Source: Aquatica leii
Taxonomy: Eukaryota; Arthropoda; Insecta; Coleoptera; Lampyridae
Length of the DNA: 64,000 nt
Direction of reading: 5' to 3'
NCBI GenBank assembly: GCA_035610365.1
Contig: CM069433.1
Location: 190,844,760-190,908,759, forward strand
Shown: positions 56,290-64,000 of the stretch, piece after piece
Position numbering within the stretch: position 1 is the first letter of the stretch
How the letters are laid out: each line of letters begins with the position of its first letter
Made by a program: the position numbers and the translations under genes
The notes under the pieces: model-generated
The model's input: only the letters and a program-made list of their open reading frames with translations
Told to the model about the DNA's origin: nothing
Databases searched by the model: none

Positions 56290-57118
56290 TAAAGGAAATT
56301 GACGATAATGACATCCTAGAAGGAACAACTCCATTAGTAAAAGATATAGCTGGTGAAATTGAACTACAATACATAGGTAGTAGTAACAGTGACACAGAAT
56401 ACAATTTACCCTTGATGAGGATTTGGGTATACCTTTTATTCAAAATGCTATGTCACGGAACCGTATTCAAGAGATCAAAGCATATGTTTACTTAGCCGAT
56501 AATGATAATTTAGATAATAGAGACAAAATGGCTAACCTACGTTCTATGATTCATCTTCTCAATAAAAAATTTTAATAGTAGAAAGTTTATCATGAACACC
56601 TTTCCATTGATGAATCGATGGTAAAGTTCTTCGGCGGTCATTCAAGTAAACAATTTATAAGAGGAAATCCAGTTCGATTTGGGTATAAGAATTGGCTGCT
56701 CTGTAGCTCCACAGGTTATTGCTACGCTTTTGACTCCTATTGCGGTGCCAAGTATACATGAAACATAGCGGTCGGCAAAGACCTTCGTTCAGTATCAAGG
56801 GTAGTCCTTGATTTACTGCAAAACGTTGCCGTAGCATTCGACTACGTGCTTTTCTTTGATAATTGCTTTAGCTAAGAGGTGCTAAAAAATCGTCGGCAAC
56901 GGGAATAATACGGAACAACCCAACAAAAAATGTTTGCTTTTGGGCGTAAACACGTTCAAGAAAAAGGAAAGGGGTTACTTTGAGCACATCTATGACAGCG
57001 ATGCAAACTTTTTCTTTATCAGATGGCGAGTTAATAATGCCGTTACTATGGTGACAAACCACGACACCGTAAAACCTCTACGTCACGTGAAACGCTGGTC
57101 AGCAGTTTGTCAAAGATA
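56290..57118 (+). pseudogene. piggyBac transposase relic
   Basis: Reads in broken frames: IPFIQNAMSRNRIQEIKAYV, LADNDNLDNRDKMANLR, HLSIDESMVKFFGGHSSKQF (with the first catalytic Asp), IRGNPVRFGYKNWLL, VVLDLLQNVAVAFDYVLFFD (second Asp) and, after 56934, GYFEHIYDSDANFFFIRWR and NNAVTMVTNHDTVKPLRHVK. These are the standard piggyBac DDE-domain landmarks. At least four stops or shifts. No TTAA-flanked ends were found. It abuts PLE-E on the left and a minus-strand non-LTR fragment on the right. Confidence 0.85.
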
Positions 57119-57124
57119 AAATTG

Positions 57125-57960
57125 ACGTGGTCCAACCAAATGTTTTTTTAATTGCTTTGTTCGGGATACCATCTGGACCACAAGCTTTTTTAGTGCCTAA
57201 TCACGATGCGGCGTCTTTTAATTCCTTGAATGTAAAGGGGGTTGGGTAGTAGTCTCTCCGATAACCCAGTTGTTTATGCAATGTTCTGGAAAAAATGTGT
57301 CCATTGCGCATTAGGTTTTTTGGGTGGAAGGGGAGTTGAGTTCTTTGCTAACCTTCTTTTTTTTGTTATTACCTTGTATTATTATCGAGTTCCGCGCACA
57401 TATCTTCCCACGATTTCTTTTTTGTTTTGACAATTGCTTTTTTGTAGTTGTGGTTTTTGCTTTTGAAACCATCTACTATGTAGGGCGGATGTTCGTTTTT
57501 CCGTTGCCGTAGCACTCTTCTACGACTCTTATTGCAGGATCTTCGTAGTTGCTCTAGCTCTCCTGACCACCAATATAGGACGTTTTTCGTTTACTATTCC
57601 TTGAAGACGGCATTTTTGCGTTGCAGTCAAAGTTCAGGGCTTGGGTAATTGACTAGGCGTTCATAACATTATCATAGTTTCATTTACTTCTCGTGGCTCG
57701 ATGAGTTTATTGGGATTCCATCTAAGTATTTGAATGATAAGGTTAGTTTTCTTTTCTTCTATCTTCGAATTTCAGTTCAAACATGATGTATTTATGATTA
57801 CTTATACGTTTTTTTGTAGTACTGCCCATTGCGTTACCTGACGTGCCACTTCCTTGGAGTAGAACGTGAGATCTATAAAAGAGCTATAAGTAAGTCTTCT
57901 TTTACCATCCACTCGAGCAGGTAGTCTTTTCTTTTATTTGACTTGCTGGATCCCCACTCT
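57125..57960 (-). pseudogene. Non-LTR retrotransposon fragment, endonuclease-RT linker and RT start
   Basis: Minus strand: YWWSGELEQLRRSCNKSRRR and KKAIVKTKKKSWEDMCAELD form the linker between endonuclease and RT in R1/I-group elements. PFTFKELKDAA, then KKACGPDGIPNKAIKK, is the start of the RT domain (the usual K-A-P-G-P-D-G-I-P). It is cut at the piggyBac side before the catalytic motifs. This is the clearest non-LTR fragment in the sense orientation of Syt4. Confidence 0.72.
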
Positions 57961-57989
57961 GTAGATTTTTTTAAGCTGACCCTGCAAAA

Positions 57990-58145
57990 GGTCACGCCGA
58001 CCGTATCGATCTAGCCCCAATATGGAAAAGCATGTTTCGGAGGACTAGTGAATCGAGACCGTCACGGACCATTGACCCAAACAGCGCAATATAAAGATCC
58101 CATATCTTCAGTTTTAATCTTTCTGAAGAACACGGCGACACCTGT
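57990..58145 (+). pseudogene. PLE-B 3' fragment
   Basis: Reads IDLAPIWKSMFRRTSESRPS and RTIDPNSAI followed by TAA, closely matching the PLE-B terminus (34090-34190). The tail block CATATCTTCAGTTTT and a decayed hammerhead-like core (CTGAAGAACACGG) follow. Cut at both sides. Confidence 0.82.
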
Positions 58146-58570
58146 ATGAGCGATCCAGTGATCCAGCGTTGAGATTTCCACAGAGCAGGTTTGCAATTTT
58201 GCGCTGGTTACAGTGTTTTGAAAATTTCTGCTTCTTCTAGCACTGCAATTCACTCAAAAAATAAACAATATTGAGCACACCTAGTTAATAATACAATATC
58301 GTTTTGATAGATTGTCTTGTGTGTGTCAGAAATGATGCAATGTTGTTGATTTATTAATAAACTTGGTACAACTTAGTCGTTAATTTAGATGGTAATACGT
58401 AGACTAAAATAGCATAAATTTAAAACTACAAGAGATAAAGCTGTTTTTCCACTTTATGTCAAACAATAGGACGTTGCAAGATTGACTGTCGACAGAGTGT
58501 TTGTTGTTCATTGAAACGTCATACAGAGAGATACTATTTTGTAATTACACACTTGAAAAATTTTACTTAC
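58146..58570. other. AT-rich intron next to the Syt4 transmembrane exon
   Basis: No gene. The Syt4 donor GTAAGT is at the right edge. Confidence 0.5.
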
Positions 58571-58818
58571 GGTTGGAGGTGTTCTCGAAGGATTCGTTGG
58601 ACTAGGACTTTTCTTCAAATAATGCGTAGTACTACCCCCAGCAGGGCTTTTAACAGCAGTTGGTCTTCGATGACTATGGAACGCCAACGGTTGATCGGGT
58701 CCATGCCGCTTACTATTATGTAATCTTCGCAATCGATAGCAATAACATGTAACCGCAGCGATGCATAATACGAATATGGCACCAGCCAAACATAACCCAA
58801 ATATGGCAGGCGAAGTAA
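58571..58818 (-). CDS. Syt4: Synaptotagmin-4, transmembrane exon
   Basis: Encodes 83 residues (the first Val codon is completed by a G from the missing first exon, phase 1). It begins VTSPAIFGLCLAGAIFVLCI, a single membrane-spanning helix followed by Cys residues (CYCY, candidate palmitoylation sites) and a basic juxtamembrane stretch (RLRRLHNSKRHG). A Pro/Ser-rich linker with RRPTAVKSPAGG and HYLKKSPSPT follows. The acceptor TTTGTTTCAG ends at 58819. The donor is GTAAGT at 58570, phase 0, matching the 35248 exon start. This is the vesicle-membrane anchor of Syt4. The start codon is not in this exon. Confidence 0.88.
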
Positions 58819-59690
58819 CTGAAACAAAATTCACGAGAATTTTAATGTTATATAATTTTGTTGAAATACCTAGAAAATACGTTGTTACATAAACCGTCAA
58901 GGGCGAATATGAGAAACAGCAAAGAAAAAGAAAATTATTGCTTTATTTTCTTGCGCCTATATCAATTTTGGAGATTTATTTACAATAAAAACACGCGTCT
59001 CGAGTATTTCAATGGTAGATTACGTTTATTCACGGGTATCAATTGATTTCCGTTGTCTGGACATTCAGTTTTTAAATTCAAGGATCGTGATTTTGCGTTT
59101 CAAATAAATATAAAGCATTTATTTATTTAATTAAAATTTTTTGTATGCCCATTGTGATGTTATCGTTTTATCGAAATATTTATTTTGATACATAAAAGAA
59201 AACGTTAAATAAAAATAAAAACGTTTGTAATTTATGCTTTGTGCTCACGAAAATGGCTGTCTAAAGCATTTATATTACTTTTTTTGTATACAGAGTTTAT
59301 TTATTTGAATATTTCAAAGTCGTTTTTTACTTTTATATTTTAGATTATATAGTGGTGTTTTGGTGGTGCAAGTAATTAGATAATAAATATTCGTTTTTGT
59401 GGGAGTATGCTTATTACACAGATTCACAGTTTCAAAACAAAACACCCTAAAAAACTCTTGTAAGTACAAGAGATACGTCGATTTTATTCGACTTAATAAA
59501 ACACAATAATAAAAGCTCTGCTCGATATTTGCACGAACGGCTTGTAACATCCGTCGTGTGATTTGGCGACATTCATGCACAATTCGTGTTCTTAATTCTG
59601 CAAATTCGTCGGTTTATTAGCATAAACTTTTGTTTTAAAGTAACCCTATAAAAAAAGTCTAATTTAAATAACATTTATAGTAGGCGGTAG
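58819..59690. other. AT-rich intron upstream of the transmembrane exon
   Basis: No exon or element recognised. The 88-residue minus frame at 59314-59580 shows no signature. Confidence 0.4.
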
Positions 59691-59764
59691 CTCAGAGCCA
59701 CGGAGAATGAGTCGTTAGCGGTTAGCTGATAAGCTTCAGCTTGACCTTCGATGTGCCGATTACA

Positions 59765-59907
59765 AGCTTGGCGCCCCCCGGCCGATTACTCGATTATTCT
59801 TTGTGCGATCATAAGTGTTTCTTTCTTTTCTTGATTACTTAACATTTAGTATTAGTGTATTCGACTTACTCCAAGTTTTGCTTTACGGCAGTTAGTTTTG
59901 CTACTTT
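59765..59907 (+). mobile_element. Leader of a fourth gag/integrase-finger element copy
   Basis: TTGGCGCCCCCCGGC resembles a primer-binding site. The following GTGCGATCATAAGTGTTTCT and CTTGATTACTTA match the leader of the young element near 25850-25890. It is split by the solo LTR and continues at 61014. Confidence 0.55.
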
Positions 59908-61013
59908 GTTACATGGTTTTTCGCGTAACTAAAAGAGCGACGACGAATTCAGTTGTTCCGGCGATTGAGTCGTAAGCTTCGTGGTGTTAAATTATAAAAT
60001 TAATTTAAAAAGGTGCCAACACGATCAAAGAAATAGGACAAATGATAAGACAGAGATGGTAACACAGAGTAGATTTATTTTATCACAGAGAGCAGTGCAC
60101 GTTAGAATGAAAAATAAAATTAAATGTATATAAATTTGGTTAAACACTACTACGCAGGTTGGTATCACAGGCAAAATACTAAATCAGCTTCCGACTAGGC
60201 AGCACGTGGTATAAAAAAGTGACCCTGTCGGCCTAAAGATATAAACCAATTCACTTCCTAAATTAAAACCCAACGATACGAACCTTGAAGATCTAGAGAA
60301 TCAAAGCGCAACGTATAATGATGTGTGACCCAACAAAACGATTTTATAATTAATTGTGTTCAGGAACTAATATGTACGTACAGTCGTCATTACAATCGAC
60401 TGACCAACAAAAGATTAAGAATTAAAATACGAGGTTTAATACTTATAGTTAGTTTTCTTTAAAGCATGCGACTAGCTAGTGGCACCTCAGCATTTTTTAA
60501 AACTTAATTTAAATCTAACAAAGATGTACATACGGCGTTTTCACAAGTAAACTGTTTTTTAATTCATACGATCACTGAAAATAAGCGAATGCGCAGTTTC
60601 CCAGTGACGTGACGTCATTTTTGAAAATTTTCCAATTGCAACATGTGCTTATCAATTCGATATTTAAAGAACACAGGTGAAGATATAGAAACCCGCTACA
60701 GGCAATTACGGAAGACTTATATTAAACCACGAACGCCAGAAATAAATGCTTACCGCATATACAGACTTTCACTCGGATCGCTACAAAACACTATTTCATA
60801 TCCACATGCATGTGCGTAAAATATTTAACAATGAAAGCTTTGTTGGGCGTATACAACGTTAGTTAAGGTCTGCGTTCTTCAAACTTTACCGAAAGAATAA
60901 AATCGTGTTTAAAATTTGACGTTTTTATCCCTACTCCAACAACGAAAAGTGGGCGTACCGAGAATAAATTTTATACAGGGGACAAACATTATACTAAAGC
61001 ATTTTTAACATAA
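59908..61013 (-). repeat. Solo LTR (1.1 kb) with CTTT duplication
   Basis: The minus strand matches both LTR relics of copy 1 (13420-13770 and 17041-17600) and 36.64-37.08 kb, so together they outline a full LTR. On the plus strand it starts GTTACATGG and ends TTTTTAACATAA. CTTT stands on both sides (59904-59907 and 61014-61017). No internal region is attached, as expected after recombination between two LTRs. Confidence 0.75.
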
Positions 61014-61380
61014 CTTTTTAGTAGTCCAGTGCTTTGATTTTTTAGGATTAACTTGATTTCCTTAACATATTTTTTGTTGATTGAATTTATCAGCGCTTAG
61101 TAATTATCGATTTTGTTTTTGATTCTCTTGTTTCCTATTACTTATTGATTTGTGTTCACTGTCGTCCTAAGAGGGAGAAACCTTTACGTTTTGTTCCCGT
61201 TCTTTCTGGGTTGTTTACTGGGTTGTCTTCTTTTTCTAGAATTATTAGCGTTACTAAGAACCTGTAGCATAATCAGTTTGTTACGGACGAAATTCTCTTT
61301 ACGTACGCCTATGTATTTCGACGCGAAATTAGATGCGGGTTTTGACGCCCTCTAAAGATCGCTTGCTCGTGGGTTGTCAT
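61014..61380 (+). pseudogene. Gag/integrase-finger junction fragment (fourth copy)
   Basis: From 61152 it reads REKPLRFVPVLSGLFTGLSS and FSRIISVTKNL, aligning with SLASLPPNFSSVSRIIRPTN of the intact protein and STGLSSVSRITCPTKDRW of copy 1. Stops follow. It shows that the gag-to-pre-integrase junction is shared by all copies in the window. Confidence 0.6.
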
Positions 61381-64000
61381 TTGGCGGAAAATCGTCACAC
61401 GTAAATGATCTAAAATGGTCTGTACGCATTGAATATTTATGTTATCTGTTACCATCTGGAAAACCAATTATAATTAGTTAATTATCTAATTTATTCGAAG
61501 CGTTACAGGGTAAGCTACTGCCGTCTTTTATTAAAAATTCGTTCGTAATTCTTTCTTCCTTTTTAACAGCCATTTTGCGTTCCTTCATTTCGCACCTGTT
61601 ACATTCTCGATAAATGGGTATTGTAAACTACTGCTGAATAAGGCATCACGTTGCCGTACACGGGCGCTGGTGGAAGGCGATTTCCACGCCACGAAATTGG
61701 GGTCTTGCGGAGCCTTCCAGGGCAAATAGTACTACACGTGGATGACACGACGTTAATCGTATTAATAACCACCTATTTGAGATCTCACTACATACAGTAG
61801 TCGATGCACGTTTTGTTTACTTTTGAGATAGATTTCATGAATTATTTAATACAAAATTGTTTTAGCCGAACTATCAATTGTGAGTTGGGGTTGTGACACG
61901 ATTCGTGTTAATATTTTATTGCAGGCCACTGAAGAAGATAAACGTTTTTCTTCGGGCTAGTGGATGCTGGAATTCGGGTGAGTGATTTGAATTTACTTTA
62001 GATATATCGTGGTCACGTACAATTACTCACGAACTGTGGTATTACAATTTAACGTTAGTAAATAAGTATAACGCGTAGCTACCAATAGGGTATTTAAAAT
62101 CAGTGAGATCACTGTCTCGCATATTGTATGTAGTTGAAGGACATGTACTTCGGTTCTTTATAATTGTGTGTGGTGGGTTGCCGATGTTGTAGGCATCGAG
62201 ATCTTAACTTTTCTTGTTTCTATAATTCTCTAAATTGACTGTTCCGAACTCAAACGTTAATACCGTTGTAAATATTTAATGTAAACTTTTCTAGTCGTTA
62301 GTAACTCCACATGTGAGGTGTAATGACTTTTGCTTAGTACAACTACAACTGTGATAAATGTTAATGATAGACTGAGGGCGATTAAAGTTGTTAATTCTCT
62401 TTTTTTTTGTGTGCTTACTGTTCCCTACGAACCAGTTTGGGCTACTCGAACAGCTGAGTAGAGGGATTACGAATCTTCAAATTGTTTGTAACCTGCGTTT
62501 GATTTTCTTTGTAAAAGACACCGTAAGTTTTTTTTTTGTGTTTCGATTGATTAATCTAGTATTAGCATCAAGAACGTTTGCTCGTTGTTTGTGTGGTTTG
62601 AGTTTAATGGTATTTCAAGTTGTTTTCAATCAGTATTGAAATTTTGTTTTAAATGCATACAGATCCGTAGTTTTGTTTTTGAATTAGGATTCTACTTAGT
62701 TATCTTCGTAAAATAACAATTCTATATAATTTACGACTTCCTTTTTGAATGTAAGTTGATACATTTTTCTTGGTAATTACACTTTGATTAAGCTCTATCT
62801 TGAACCACCTGCAAAAATGCAAGTCTCAGCGTTCTTGTGGGAAATATTGTCAAGGTCTACGCGCTAAAACGCACGGGACTAATTATAATTTTCATCTTCG
62901 TTTTTCTCGTTTGTTCAATGTTCTTTCTTTTACCACAATTTTACTGCGCACATGCAATTAGTTAAGTAAGGGGATACGAAGTGTTTGAAAAGTTTGGTTT
63001 TGGGGATCATTCGATCGTGGGTCGCAATGAACAATACCGATTACCGTGAGATGTAGTAGAGTGCGTAGGGGACTTTACCCTTTGACGTTATGTAGAACCG
63101 CGGAAGTTAATCAGAAATCGTGAAAATTAAGTGTGGTGGAGAAAAATGTTAATTTTCTTCAAATTTCGTATAGTACGGCTTGTGTAAAATTCATGATTTC
63201 TAAAACATAAACTGTTACGTTTGTGGGGTTTAATGTTGTGGTGGTATATGATTAAATCCTAAATTTGCCTGTGGCGGTTATAAAATTAGATTGTGAGATA
63301 AATCTTCCGTCGTTGTTCTATTGTTTGGGGAGCAGCCGAATTCCATCCGAGGTGGTAGCTTTTAAAACCACTGGGTACCGAAGTTCAACTGGTGTCTCCA
63401 ATTAAGAAATAAGGTATTTATCGATTTTGTTGTTTTATCGTGTAGTGACCCGCGATTAAAAATGCAGTAAAAGCTTTCAATTTGAGCCAATTGAAATTAC
63501 GTCTAACGTTAAAATTTAATTATTTCAATGAACGCTTGAAGTGTTTGCGCGAAATTAAAATCAATTAACTTTGTTTTGGTGCGTTTGAGAAGTAATTCGT
63601 ATACCATATGAATGATAATGTAACGACTATGAACTATATTTTGTTTAGTTCGAATTAAAGTTCGGACATATATTTTATAACCTGTATTTTTTTGTTTTTG
63701 TGTTATTTAAATTGTTATAAATATGCGGTCAAGATCTTGAAATTCAGTTGCGAAGGAAAGTAGAATTAACGCTTTTATAGTGAGATTTTCTGTTTATATA
63801 TATATTTTAAAATTTCTGTGTTTAGATTGTGCATTTGTTTTACTTACTTATGGTTATTTCATTTATCCATTTCTTTTATTCAAATTTATTTGATATCAAT
63901 TAGTACTTGTTATTTTTTTTGTTTTTGTTTTAAATATTCAATCAATAAATGTTAAATTTGTTAAATGTAAAGAGCTTTTATTCATTTAGCCGCCGCATAC
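61381..64000. other. Upstream side of Syt4, no gene assigned
   Basis: Nothing certain. The Syt4 first exon and promoter may lie here or beyond. An exon-like segment (61924-61977) is flanked by TTTTATTGCAG and GTGAGTG on the plus strand. The 83-residue frame at 62388-62639 has no recognisable feature. Confidence 0.35.

Noticed and set aside
59690..59765. tRNA-like GGCGGTAGCTCAGAG stretch
   Set aside because: Only the D-arm-like start fits. No anticodon stem, T arm or acceptor pairing follows. It is next to a primer-site-like sequence and is probably LTR end.

Overview
The window is eukaryotic, AT-rich, intron-bearing DNA from an arthropod, most likely an insect. The reasons are the near-consensus GT-AG introns, two of them about 50 bp, the close match of the one host gene to insect synaptotagmin-4, and the mix of repeat families (Penelope-like elements, pogo, piggyBac, Ty3/Gypsy, I-group and jockey-like non-LTR elements). 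I cannot name the order or species.

Host gene. One real gene is present, synaptotagmin-4 (Syt4), on the minus strand. Five coding exons can be joined with matching phases: 58571-58818 (transmembrane segment), 35040-35248 (linker and start of C2A), 6545-6917 (C2A), 6178-6495 (C2B) and 6006-6125 (end of C2B, WHxL motif, stop). They give about 422 residues. A small first exon with the start codon was not found and probably lies above 58.8 kb. The two large introns (about 28 and 23 kb) hold nearly everything else.

Layout. 1-3.8 kb: a nearly intact Penelope-like element (PLE-A) with an inverted partner, beyond the Syt4 stop. 6.0-6.9 kb: the last three Syt4 exons. 7.3-9.8 kb: three tandem copies of a 0.82-0.85 kb repeat. 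9.9-10.85 kb: Gypsy gag-protease relic. 10.9-11.2 kb: palindromic PLE-A terminus. 11.8-13.4 kb: an unrecognised tandem duplication with a membrane-protein-like ORF. 13.4-17.6 kb: an old copy of an unusual LTR element. 21.6-22.9 kb: non-LTR fragments. 23.5-34.4 kb: PLE-B inverted array, split by a young 7.19 kb LTR element (24208-31400) whose only sense ORF fuses gag to an integrase zinc-finger segment. 35.0-35.2 kb: Syt4 exon. 36.5-38.9 kb: inverted copy of the LTR-element tail. 39.5-41.8 kb: jockey-like ORF1, MITEs and a pogo relic. 42.3-45.4 kb: I-group non-LTR element with RT, RNase H and a GC-rich tail. 47.2-51.8 kb: a 4.54 kb DNA transposon with 16-bp terminal inverted repeats and an 8-bp target duplication, carrying an unassigned multi-domain protein. 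52.3-58.1 kb: PLE-D, a second unassigned multicopy protein, PLE-E, piggyBac, a minus-strand non-LTR fragment and a PLE-B tail. 58.6 kb: Syt4 transmembrane exon. 59.7-61.4 kb: another relic of the unusual LTR element with a solo LTR inserted in it.

How it fits together. Most coding transposon relics in the two big introns lie on the plus strand, antisense to Syt4, as expected if sense insertions disturb splicing or polyadenylation. The most interesting items are the gag/integrase-zinc-finger LTR element with its conserved non-coding modules, the 47.2-51.8 kb transposon with its unassigned protein, and hammerhead-ribozyme-like cores at the ends of five different PLE lineages.
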